DNA of 64,000 bases. Source: Cheiracanthium punctorium. Taxonomy: Eukaryota; Arthropoda; Arachnida; Araneae; Cheiracanthiidae. Each line of letters starts with the position of its first letter. Position 1 is the stretch's first letter. Below, piece by piece: positions 10,800-21,799 of this stretch. Under the pieces are notes generated by a model that was not told the origin of the DNA, searched no databases, and saw only the letters and a program-made list of their open reading frames with translations. A program made the position numbers and the translations under genes. The stretch lies in NCBI GenBank assembly GCA_038373885.1, contig JAWZYV010012274.1:1178001-1242000 (forward strand). Reading direction: 5' to 3'.

Positions 10800-11200
10800 T
10801 TTGCATATCACATATAAACAATTGAAGCGAATGAAATGAAATTTATAGCAACCCTAAAAGTGGCAACTTAATTTAAACTACAGGTGCTAAAATATTTTAA
10901 GATTTAAAACTGTGTGTAAATGTATGTTCGCCCTTTGTTAAAAAATGACTCAATGGAATAGAATGAAATTTGTAATTATATTGCATGTTAAGTTAATTGA
11001 AACAATTGATACCAAAATTGTTTAAAATAATTCATAAACTTTGAGACTTTGTAAAAATCGCTTAAAAAGTTTCCTCTGGTATCCACCAAAAACGGATTAA
11101 GAGAAAAGAATGAAATTAGGTTATATGATGGGTAACAATACATCATCGAAATTTTTAAAAGATTTGAATAAATTGAAAGGATTTGTAAAAGTTGAATTGT
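10800..11200. repeat. Degenerate tandem repeat, period about 135 bp
   Basis: The phrase aatgaaatttat or a variant, followed by AT-rich sequence, recurs near 10830, 10964 and 11100, with a further related copy near 11518. Spacing is close to 135 bp but identity is low. It lies inside the hAT element. Confidence 0.4.
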
Positions 11201-11605
11201 ATTTTTTCTTTTCTTTTTTTAGGGGGGGGGGGAAGAGAATGGGAAGGTGTCACTTTAAGGCGTCTGGAGTTAATACAATGGGTGGCTGTTCGACTTAAAC
11301 AAATCACGTCGATTTCTTTTTTTATATTATTATTATTTATATTAAAATTAAATATATAGTATTAAAATTTCTAAAGTTAATAGAACAAAATTCAGTTACT
11401 ATCGAGGAGTTAAATAACATTGTTTGAATTCTTTCTAATTAAAGATATCTATATATTATTTTTTGAAAATTTTGTGTGACCACTTCGTGAAAGCAACTAG
11501 TGGTCAGACAAAAGGGGATGAAATGAAATTTTGTTAAAGGCGGTAGTAAATTCAAATTACAGGTTTTTAATTTTCTACAATTTTGAATTATTTTTGAGGT
11601 ATGGC

Positions 11606-12415
11606 TAACGTGACCACTTATTTTTTCCTTCAAAACGGGACATTTACTACTTTTATGGCAATAGTGTGTTCATTTTCTCCCTCAAAACGGGACATCTACT
11701 ATTTTTAAGGTAATAGTGTAGGGAGACTGAATTTCAGGTCTGGGTATCTTTTAGTGGTTAAGAAAACGCGCAAAAAAGCTTCTGTTAATGTTAATTTAAA
11801 AAAAAAGAAGAAAAAAAACTTTGCTAAAACACACATATGCTATAAAAACTAGTGCAAGACGTACATTTCGGGTGGTACAAGGGGTAGGCCCTTCCTCGAC
11901 TTAAATTCCTTCCACACAAGGCAGGAAGGTAGAAAACTGAGATGTAAACAAAAGGACACACAGAAAAAAGGAAATTGTCATTCGGAAGGAAAAAATTTCT
12001 TAGAAAACCAGAGTGAAAAGGGAAAATAAAATGGAGATCGAGGGGAGGGGGAAGCAAAAGAGAAGCATGACTTTAAAAAAGAAATAGAAATTAAATAAAT
12101 TGAAATAGTTGACAAAAAAAGAGCATTAAAAGAACAGACACAAAAATAATACTCCCCCATCGTTTTCTTTGCGTCCCGAGAGGGGAGGGAGAAAGGTTAG
12201 GGTTTTTTTTTTTTTTTTTCAGACACTGCCATTGGATGATTTTAGATTTTTAGAAGCCTTTATTGAAATCGTTACCGTGGGTTGCTCTCTTTCTAAAAAC
12301 GGGACATTTTCTAAAAACGGGACATTACGGTGTCCCGAAGCTGTGCTTGGGGACAACGGGACAAGCCACCTTAAAACGGGACTGTCCCGTTCAAAACGGG
12401 ACGTATGGTCACCTT
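11606..12415. mobile_element. Nested TIR element with acgggac subterminal repeats
   Basis: The termini taacgtgaccac and ggtcacctt are inverted, and aggtatggc flanks both sides (11597-11605 and 12416-12424). Subterminal aaaacgggac occurs at least twice on the left and four times on the right, partly as complement (gtcccgtt). At 810 bp without recognisable transposase it is non-autonomous; a hAT-like origin is likely from the 8-9 bp duplication. Open frames inside are low-complexity. Confidence 0.72.
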
Positions 12416-12996
12416 AGGTATGGCGTAAACTTTGATAAAGTTTTTCGCGCATCAAGTAAAATCATCAAAATATAATTCAATCAGACGTTACAGTGTTAAA
12501 TATAGGCTACTTGCTATTACAAAGCATTTTCCAGATATTCTCTTTTCAGTTTAATATTCATTACTAGCATCTTCTTTTGCACATTTAAATGACTTTTTGA
12601 TGTAGGAAGCTCATCCACTAAAAGAAAACGTTAATTTTGAATGTAAAATATTTTCTCTATTGACAGTTTGTCTCAGTAATTTGTTACTCTCTAACCTGTA
12701 ATCTTTGAACAATACACAAGAGTTATAACTTTGCTTTTTATATTTCTGCCAGTATGCTAATTTCATTTTTTGTACTCCTACAATGCAAACGAAATTTCAC
12801 GCGGTTAGTAAAAACTAATCAATGACCGATGGGTACATCAGCTAGTAAAGTTATATAGAATGATATTCTTCGGAATATTTTTAACAATTCTTTTGCTAAT
12901 ACAAACTGTATTTTTCAAATTCGAGCCAAAATGCCGCCCCTAAAATTTGCCGTCCCGGACAGGGGTCCGGTTTGTCCGGCCCTAGGGCCGCCCCTG

Positions 12997-13012
12997 ATTA
13001 CACTACTGCCCC
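12997..13012 (-). repeat. 5' head of the interrupted SINE
   Basis: On the - strand ggggcagtagtgtaat, the start of the tRNA-like head whose remainder lies at 9235-9479 beyond the hAT insertion. The last seven bases are the duplicated target. Confidence 0.55.
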
Positions 13013-15400
13013 GCAAACACACACAGATTCTCTGAACGTCTATTAACGTTCAGAGAACGTCTTCTGTTTGCTGGGTGTTTGTGCTTTTGTGTTTGCTGGG
13101 TGATCTTTGTACTTAAGATTCACATAGGCTAAAAAAAGTTTATAAGCTGCCATGACACTATAACCATGCAATTGTTTTTATCTGTACATTTTTTTTTTTT
13201 TTTTTTGGCCACAAAGTTTCAGATTTTCAGTTTCTTAAAAGGCTGTGTTGTTCTAGTTTTTTGGAAATGTAGTCATGAGTATATTACAGTTTTCAGACAG
13301 GTAAAATAGTGTGCATGTTTAAACTGCTAAAGGTACAAATAGTAGAGTAGGATTTCTCTAACTGCTTCACGGAGCATTAACTGACCCTTGCAAAGGTAGC
13401 AAGTGCTGTGCAAAAAGTATCTTGTTACTTTAGCCTCCAATTGACTAGTCTCAAATTTACATAAACTGCTGCACCAAGACCCTCAAAGTGTTCCACTAGA
13501 GAAAAAATTTGAGAAACCCTGCTACAGAGCCCATGCTTATGTTCAGTCTATTGTATTTTACAAGTAAAATGTCTGTAGTGTTTCAATTATTTTTAAATTA
13601 AAAATTTAGAATTTAAGTAGCAAAATAACCCAATATACAAACTTTTGTAGCGTTTTTATTAAAGACAGATGAAATTTCCTTAAATAGAATTCCATTATTG
13701 CTGATATATTCTTGGACACTTACATAGTCATGCAGTCTTTAAAAGACATCATCAATCTGACAGACTGCTAGCCATGATTTTTAATAATGCTATTATGGTT
13801 TCAATGAATTAACTTACTTAAAAATATCTAGATCAGACTAATGCTAATTGCCAATTGAGAATGTCAAAATATGTAAACAGCACAAGAGCACAATTTTTCA
13901 AACTTTTTTCTCTACAACATGCAAACGTTTTCATCTTTAACTGACCAACATAAAATGACAATTTACATTCATTTTGTATTACAATACAATTATCAAATAG
14001 CATCTTAATAAATTTTATAATACTGTATGTGCACATATGGCATATTTAAAAAGAAATGATAAATAATTATACAAACAATATTTCAGTCAAGTGTTATTAT
14101 CAATAATGATTTAACAATTTTAATTTTTTAAAATTATCCCCATTTATGACAAAGATCTTGAAATTACAAACTAAGACTTTTCATAGGAAACAAAGTTGTT
14201 ATCAATTGAAAATAATATTTTAAAATTACTTTAATGATAGTTTCACTATTTTATTCACATTCTGTCAGTACTTGTGCAATATTCAGAAAAACAGCCATAG
14301 CATTTTTTTTCTTAAGAAAATCTAAACTGAATGTCTAAAATTATTACTATTATTTTACAATGCTGGACATTTACTTACATTTATACGTCTACAGTCAGTT
14401 CAAATAATAAAAAAGTTTTTTCTTCTCTTCAACAAAAAATAAGGATATGTAAATTTTAACAGGCATGAATATTAATTATTTTTTTTATTGTAACAGAAAA
14501 TTTTCTTAAATGTTTTAAGAAATAAGTACATTTAAAATATTAGAAATGATTTTGCTTCCTTTTCATGTTTTAAAAATTCAGAAGGGTGGTATAATTTACA
14601 GGTTCAGCCCAAAGAGTAAGCAGGGACTCGGGTGAGTTTATACAATATGTTGAAGAAATGTGAATTCTTTCATCATGAGTCTGAAGATCACGTACAGTTC
14701 AGGCTTCTGTTAAAAGCCTGCTTTCTCTAAGACCATACACTGCATAACAGTTTTTGTTCCAAAAATTGGGGATCATTCATTGTCTTTTGAAACTTTGAAA
14801 ACAGTAACATTTTCATGCTTTAAGGTACACCCAAGGCCTTCAGAAATTGAGTTCTCAGAACCACAGTGTCTGTAGAATTCTCCTAACGCACAAGAACTGA
14901 TCATTGACTGTTTCAGCAGCATTTCGTGACAAATAGATATCAGTATTTTTGACAATACATAGTAGCCCCAAATAGCGTGGAAGAATCGAAAGACATGATA
15001 TCATAAGAGATTGCCTCAAATAGAGTGAGTAAAAAAGTGGGGTATAAAGGTTTCTGCTCTTTTCGCTTAATCTAAGAAAAACTACTAGCCACTCAATGTA
15101 GCACAAGTTATACTAGAAAACTCCATTGTATGTTTCATTGAAGTATTATGTGAAAAATATTTTACGTTAACACACAAAAAGTTTAAACTTGTGTATGCAT
15201 TGAAAAAGTTATTTTTAGGCATTTATATAAATACTTTATGCATAATGTGAATTAAAATTTACTTACAATGTCATGTAGGTGCCATGTCAATCATCAAAAT
15301 TGTGAAATTATTTAAGGTTGTATGAAAATACTTTAAAGTTAAAATTTAAGTTGTCTTGTTCTCCTTTGCCACAGTATGTAAATGCAAAATGTAACACTGG
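13013..15400. other. AT-rich sequence, no gene seen
   Basis: No supported exon or element. A short hairpin lies near 13033-13058 (ctctgaacgt and complement). It could be an intron of the nuclear receptor gene that ends at 19496. I looked for further ligand-binding-domain exons and found none I could defend. Confidence 0.4.
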
Positions 15401-16190
15401 GTGTCCAGCAAATAACACTCTGATTTCAAAATTAAAAATCTCAAAAACAAAAAGAAGAGTGCAGCAAATGATATGCTCATTATGTAACCTGTAAAAACTT
15501 TACTTAGACGTTTTGAAATAGTAGTTACAATTGCTGCTAACAGACAGTGGCATACACAGACTTCCTTTAAAGAGGAGGGGAGTTACGGACGTAATCTTGA
15601 TGTTAAAAGACAAAACTTTATACTGAAAACTAAAAATTTATGGATTTTATACTAAAAAAATCTTTGACAAGGTAGGGTTAGAATGCTCAAACCCTTCTTG
15701 CATATGCGTCATTGCTAACAGATGATGCTGCACATCAAACTCCGGCAATCATTATGTATAAGTATAAACTAATTCTCTGCAAGCAGTCACAGCACAATAT
15801 TTTCAAAATGTCTACCATTACACATACAGAGGTGGTGCAAGCGAATGAAAATTTCCATCATAGCTTGCAATGTCTTAGCAGAAATGGATTCGCGTCATCA
15901 GCAATTCAAGTTCATCCAGCATGTTGGAATGTTTCCGGTAGACACTGTCTTTCCATATGCCCACAGAAAGTGTGCATGAGGATCCACATCAGATTATGGA
16001 AGACAATCCATTACAGAGATCTATGATTACAGAGCCATCTGTTAGTGATTTTTGCAACTACTATTTTGCAATTTCTGTGTAAGATTTTTCCAGCTTACAT
16101 AATAAACATCCGTTTGCGGAACTCTTCTTTGTTCTTCAGATTTTTAACTTTTAAATTAGGGCGTTATTTGCGGGGCACATAGTAAGAATT
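15401..16190. mobile_element. TIR element with about 170-bp arms, possible mariner-like derivative
   Basis: The left arm (about 15401-15560, gtgtccagcaaataacac...) is the imperfect reverse complement of the right arm (about 16020-16190). Shared blocks are aaataac, aaaaatct, the gaagagt(t/g) block and ctaacaga. The phrase aacagatggctctgtaatc in the right arm resembles aacaaatggcgctgtaatc at about 52290, next to a mariner/DDE_3-like transposase fragment, which suggests the same family. The middle has no recognisable protein. Confidence 0.55.
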
Positions 16191-17019
16191 GTCTTCTTAT
16201 TTACCTTGAGGTACAACCAAAGGACATACAGTTGGGAAGAAGGGAAGTCGCCATGCATATAAAATGTAAAACACACTGTAGAAATCAATTTATATTGTTA
16301 GGAAAAAGACATAACACCAAAATTGGTTGAGAAGTAAGATTTAGTTTGAGGTGCTATGTGAAGGCTTCTTATATCTATTGTGAAAAGTATCACAGAAAAA
16401 AAAGCTCTAAAACTGCTGTTCTAAACACTTTTCTATTTACAGACTGCCTTTCACAAGGTTTCCTATTAGAGTGCCATGAGAGTATAGTAATTAGGCTCGT
16501 AGAGTTATAAGTCCACTTACAACCAATGAACCCCCCCAAACATAACACAGTCAGGATTAATTGTGTGTGCATCCTAAATTTTACCATACAGGATATACCA
16601 AGGAATCTAGTGTGGATTCTTCCGGTCCTCAGACCTTCAAATATTAGGAAATATTATTACTCTAAGGGTTTATGCTGCATTTATAAATATAAATTATATT
16701 CTATTTGCTTCCAGCTGCTCTATCAATGTTGCCATCCAGTTGTGATGCACCCTTTACAACTATCAGTATGCATGGCCTTGTTACTAAAATATTTAAGCCT
16801 TCTCTGTCCCTCCTTACATTTTTTTAATAAGTTGTTAAGATCTTCATGACTATTCCTATCAGTGAACTAAACAGTTCAGAAAATCTCAAATTTTAGAGTA
16901 CAACATAGCTTATACTAATTTGAACCTAATTAGTGACTTCTGTGATACAAGTAATACAGAGGTAAGAATTGTACCCATCTAATGTTTTTCAGAATTTATT
17001 TAAAAATGTAAGTTTCAGG
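16191..17019. other. AT-rich sequence, no gene seen
   Basis: Short open frames on both strands overlap one another and show no family resemblance. Possibly intron of the nuclear receptor gene. Confidence 0.4.
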
Positions 17020-17360
17020 GTATGAAAGTCCTGCAGTGGTCTGGTCACTAAACTCCTTTCCCGTAGGAACATGGAAAGTGAAGCAGAAACCGGCTTGGTA
17101 AGTGCTCGGGAGGATGAACTCCTCTCTCGGCTGGACTGCTGTGGGACCATTTACGCTAATAGGAGCTGATGCACATAAAATCCGTCATGGTTCCAATGCC
17201 CTCCATGTTTAAACAATACCGCTGGAGGTGCCAATTTCGGGTGGTTGGTCCCTTATCTGGAGTTGGTTCAAAAGTAGGGACCAGCAGGCAGAAATCTAAC
17301 CCCCTAGGTGGGGCAATGGCAGTTATCTCCATGGGTAGTGCAATCGTCTATCCATGGACA
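17020..17360 (+). repeat. Dispersed SINE-like repeat (copy 1)
   Basis: Blocks such as gtcctgcagtggtctgg, aaaccggcttggtaagtg, the gggaggatgaa block, cggctggactgctgtggg and gctgatgcacataaaatc match a reverse-orientation copy at 30577-30960 in the same order. GC content is above the surroundings. A tRNA-derived origin is possible (A-box-like tggtctggtcactaaac) but the B box is unclear. Peptides predicted across it are shadows. Confidence 0.6.
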
Positions 17361-19236
17361 CAAGAACAACAACAGGGTACAATTAAGGCACTTCACATGG
17401 GAGTATGGTATGGTTGCAGCTTTTTTAAAATTCTTTCGTGATATATCCTCCCCCATTATTTCATATAACACATCACAAAGGTGGAGATTCAATTGAATGT
17501 TGCAACACCTTTCTATCAATGAGAACTTTCATTCTCATGTATTTAACATTCATGTGATGACCTTCAATAGCTGGGAACTGAACTCACCAATCACTAATCT
17601 AATAAAACTAGCAGTAATAGCCATGTGCAAATTAAACTAACACAGAAGTATTCAGTCATTTTTCTGCTTTGAATGATTTATCTTTTTTAAAACACTTTTT
17701 TCCATACTGCAGTGCTGCACTGTGCTTCCAAAGTCATTATGCCACGGCCAAATTTAAGATGGCGCAGATCTCTTGTTATAATATTTGTTGCATATTACAT
17801 TATTGCTTACCTTATTTAGTAATTTAAGCATGAAAGAGCATCATGTAATTAAAAGCTATGTAGAATATGTAAGATTAGTATCACAACGTCTTTTCAAAAC
17901 TACTTAAATTTTAAATAATTTCATTTTATTTTATTTTAGATTCTGAATGAATACATTGTACAATGTGTTTTTGGGAAGAATTTGATGTAACTTTTTCATA
18001 AATTTATAAAACACTGCCAACTTTATGCACTATGTTTCTTTTAATCTTAGTGTATACAGTTTTACTTGGAATAATTTCATAATGAATCGGCAAATTGAGG
18101 CAATTTATTTAATCCATTTACATCATTCAAAAAAAGTGTGAAATTGGTCCATATTACCAAAACCTATTAAAAGCTTTCCATTTTAACAGTTTTTGAAAAG
18201 AGCTTTTAACAGGAAAAAGGCAGTAATCCCTTTTCAATTATCACTTTGCACTAGCATGCATATATGTACTTGGTGATAATGTCCAGGAAATTTCCATGCA
18301 TATATGCACTTACAATGCAAATGGGTTAAGAATAAAGTACCCTACATTTGATCAGATTTCCCACTATCTCAATGCACCAGGAAGCATTTACTCTGCCCTG
18401 TATGCTTAAGAAGTGATTTTTAAAAAGTAGGTCATTGCATAGGCCATATAAGGAAAGAAATAGCAAATCTCTAATGGGACAGCATCTTAACTCATGTATA
18501 CTTCTTTTATGCAATGTAAAAGAAAATTGACCATTTGCTAGATGTGATATGAAAAATGGAGATAATAAGCAAAATAGCAGTGATGTAGAAAAGGAGCTTG
18601 ATAGTGTAGTTTTATTTGTTGTTCTGTGCAAAATACTAATACAAATAAAAATGATTTATTAGTTAATCAGTTATTAAATAATTAACTAAATGTAAAACTT
18701 AACAGTTTAATAAAGGTTCTATTTCTAAATCTGAATTATATAGCTAAAGAATGCTTGAAAATATTTACTTACAATTTAACTCCACTAATTAAATAAATTA
18801 ACCACAGATCTAATAAAAAACTGATAGTATTAATAAATACCTTGTCACTAATTAAAAGAAACTTAATGAATATGATGAATTAATAATTCTAAATGTAAAT
18901 ATTAAAGAAGAATAAACTAATTAATTTTACAGAATGTTTATTGCTAGATTCATAATTATGTGATGACAAAGATAACAGTAAATTTTATTCATTTATGCTA
19001 TTAAATAAGAGGTATTAACCAAATAATTAGTTTATTGCTTTATATAAATGTTTCTAAATATATATACTTTAAAGATTAATTTGCAGACTTTTTTGAGAGA
19101 GCATTTCTTTTCATACAATATAAATGAAGTGAACCGCACCATTGAGTTAAAACTACCTATATTTTTATGTATTCTTGTATTTGTTTTTAAATCATACTTT
19201 GCTATATTACATAATTTTATATTGTATGTTTTCAAG
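17361..19236 (+). other. Probable intron 5' of the nuclear receptor last exon
   Basis: It ends with a normal acceptor (ttgtatgttttcaag, AG at 19235-19236). It is strongly AT-rich. Open frames inside, including one of about 100 codons on the - strand near 18326-18631, look like chance. Confidence 0.5.
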
Positions 19237-19496
19237 ATCGACCAGGGTTAAAAGGTTATGCAGATGTTCAACGTCTGAACCAAGCTGCATTGAAAGCTTT
19301 GCGGCAAGAACTTGATCATACTCATAAGCATCCATTCAAAGGTGATATTACGATATGTGATGCATTACTGGCCAGAATACCAGCATTAAGGGAACTAAGT
19401 GTTCTGCACATGGAAGCGCTATCTAAGTTTCATCAAACAGCTCCTCAACTTGAGTTTCCAGCTCTTCACAAAGAACTATTTTCAGGAGATATATAA
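19237..19496 (+). CDS. HR3: Nuclear receptor ligand-binding domain, last exon (HR3/ROR-like)
   Basis: The exon starts after a canonical acceptor, with two bases completing a split codon. If the previous exon ends in G, the junction codon is Asp and the protein reads D-RPGLKGYADVQRLNQ, the conserved DRPGL motif between helices 8 and 9. It continues with ALKALRQELDHTHKHPF, LLARIPALRELSVLHMEAL (helix 10/11) and ends EFPALHKELFSGDI before TAA at 19494-19496. Known: the terminal helix of ROR and insect HR3 reads FPPLYKELF or similar, and this is the AF-2 coactivator-binding helix. The exon encodes about 87 residues. HR3 acts in the ecdysone-driven moulting cascade as a nuclear DNA-binding factor. 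Assignment to the receptor superfamily is firm; HR3/NR1F over other NR1 members is probable. The DNA-binding domain and rest of the LBD are not recognised here. Confidence 0.82.
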
Positions 19497-21799
19497 TGAA
19501 AGCTGATATAGACTATTTTAACTAGATAAGTGTAAGTCACTGGATATTTTGACAAAAAAAAAAATAAAGAAACACATATTTTTGGCAGTAATATACAAAT
19601 TTTGCTTTAATAGTGAAAGATATGTAAAATAACTTCTTGTTCCTAGTTCTTGTTAATATTTATTAATTGTTCAAAAAAGAAGTGATAAGCATGTTAGCAG
19701 TGAAGAATATATTTGTTACTATTACTTAAGTTCATATACAACATACTTTAATCATAAGTAGATTAATTATGATCATTGTTTACTCTTAATAGTTTTTTAA
19801 TAAGTTGAAAATATATGTTAGTTTTCTTAGAATATGCAATAAACATCAATGATATTAAGTTTAAATAATTATTTTTATGACATTTGTATTGGATGTTATA
19901 AAATACTTTCTTTGTCTTATATCCAGTGAAAGAATGAGGCTTTGATCAATCGATAAACTGGTATGCTGTGATTTCCTCGCATGTTACAAGAGAATGTTTA
20001 AAACAATGTGATATGTGTAGATGCTATTAAATATACAGCATTTCTTTTTTGAAATCATTACATCCTATTTGATTAGATTTCACTGTATAAAAGACCATTT
20101 TTGTAGCTGAACAAATCATGTAAAGCAAAAAGAATATAAAGATGGAAAATTATTAAAACTGCCACTGTCATAAATTTTTCATGTATATGTTAAACATTTC
20201 ATTAATTTATATTGAAAACATCTATTTTATAGAATTGCAAAATTTCAATAATGCAGCAACATTTGTGAAGTTCTATCTTTGAGCTACTCACCAATCACTT
20301 CTGGTTGATTGCAAATCACCAGGGAGTATTGCCGTAAGAGAGAATATAAATACATGTAATCTAATTAAAAATGAAAAGTTTCTTCGTAATGTATGTTATT
20401 TATCACTTTCAAATATTCATAATTAGTGCCATTGTTTTGATCTTCATCATAATTTATACTTAGTGAGAAAGAGTTATAGATTTTAAAGCTGAATATTTTT
20501 AAGGAAATATGCAAAATGATGTTCAAGTTTTTAAATCATTGTTGCAGAATAATAGTGCCTCTAGAAAGTTTTCTAGCCATTTTGTAATTTAAAGTTGGAA
20601 ACAAAATGAAGTTTATCAAAAATATAGATTTATAAGAGCTATATATAAGATATATATATATACATATATATAACTGCATATTCTGTTGTACTTTATTGAA
20701 TATTTAATTAGACTGATTATTTTAATTTAAATGTAGTAGCTACTTGTAATTTCATAGTTCATTTTTCCAACTATAAAGTATGGAATATCTCAGTAAAATT
20801 ATTTTTTTTAATTATAATTTTAACATGAACCTTTTCTTTTTAATTGAATCAAACATATTTATTTATTTTAAAATTTATTTATTTAACAACAACAAAAATA
20901 CAATAATGATCCTTTTGTGATTAACTATATTTAGTTTTCAAGAAGAAACAAATAATCCTTAATAATTATTTGATTCCATTGTTTTATTATTTCTCAGAAA
21001 AACAAAAGAACAATATCAAATATTCAACTCTGCCTTATAGCTAAATGGTTTTTTAAACAGTTTTATTAAGATAAATTCCAAAATAAGGATATATTGTACA
21101 ATATACAATGTACTTGTTTTGAATCTTTGTAATTATAATTTATAGGACTTTTGCAATACATTATGTAGTTGTTAAGAGATTGCTTTATTTTTCTGCTTGT
21201 TTTTTTCACTCTTAGTAAGGTGTTGGGGGTTTATTTAACTCTGTAAAAAGTTGTTTTAATAAAATCATATTTGAATTTCAGAATTCATGGTTGTAATAAG
21301 TGTGTAAATAAATTACTCTGCCTACTTAAAATTTGTGCAGTTACATTTTCATGTTGTGTTGTACATTTCTTTGTAGAAAAAAAATAAATTGTCCATGTTT
21401 TCCAACTTATTTGTTATTCTTTAACTTTTTTTTTTTTTTTTTTCAAAATCAAGAATGCTGTAGCATCTTGATGTTATTGTTCCTGGCAATATTTTGCTTA
21501 CAAAAAGCAGAATAGAGTGTATATAGCTGTAAAAGTTCTTATGAAATCAACAATAAGAAAGCTGTGACATATGCTAAGAAGCTTCTTAATAAGTAGCAAA
21601 ACTTTATTGAATAAAAATATATTTGTTTCTAAAAACTGGTGTATTTCATTTTTTATATATCAATTGCTCTTTAAAAGGAATTATAAAATTTAAAGGGCAA
21701 TGGTGATAACTAAAATAAATAAAATATAAACAAATATTATAATACATGGGTAAACCAAGAATAGAAAAACTACTTAGCGATTACATGTTTTTTTTTTAA
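19497..21799 (+). other. 3' UTR and downstream flank of the nuclear receptor gene
   Basis: Very AT-rich, without coding potential. Several AATAAA-type signals occur (the first 67 bp after the stop, others near 21258 and 21610), so the transcript end cannot be fixed. TA-rich microsatellite sequence lies at about 20640-20675. Confidence 0.45.
19563..19568 (+). terminator. Candidate polyadenylation signal AATAAA
   Basis: The first AATAAA downstream of the nuclear receptor stop codon. It lies in a poly-A stretch, so it may be coincidental; later copies exist. Confidence 0.35.

Larger units (their letters stand above)
9480..12996 (-). mobile_element. hAT transposon, about 3.5 kb, degenerate
   Basis: Ends are cagggccggccctaac and ggccctagggccgcccctg, with further GC-rich subterminal sequence (tgccgccc...). 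Direct repeats attacac flank it (9473-9479 and 12997-13003), fitting an 8-bp hAT duplication with one altered base. It carries a decayed transposase on the - strand (9753-10790), a tandem-repeat stretch (10800-11200) and a second nested TIR element (11606-12415). It inserted into the A box of a SINE. It is not autonomous now. Confidence 0.85.

Noticed and set aside
15712..16026. + strand open frame of 104 codons
   Set aside because: It lies between the arms of a TIR element and shows no recognisable transposase motif or codon pattern; too weak to call a gene.
16526..16849. + strand open frame of 107 codons rich in Cys, Leu and Tyr
   Set aside because: No start or splice context, no known motif, and an overlapping reverse frame; consistent with chance in AT-rich DNA.
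17169..17519. Several overlapping frames on both strands
   Set aside because: They fall on or beside a dispersed SINE-like repeat whose relative at 30577-30960 does not keep the frames.
18326..18631. - strand frame of 101 codons starting with a hydrophobic stretch resembling a signal peptide
   Set aside because: No family resemblance; hydrophobic runs are expected from T-rich codons, and it lies in a likely intron.
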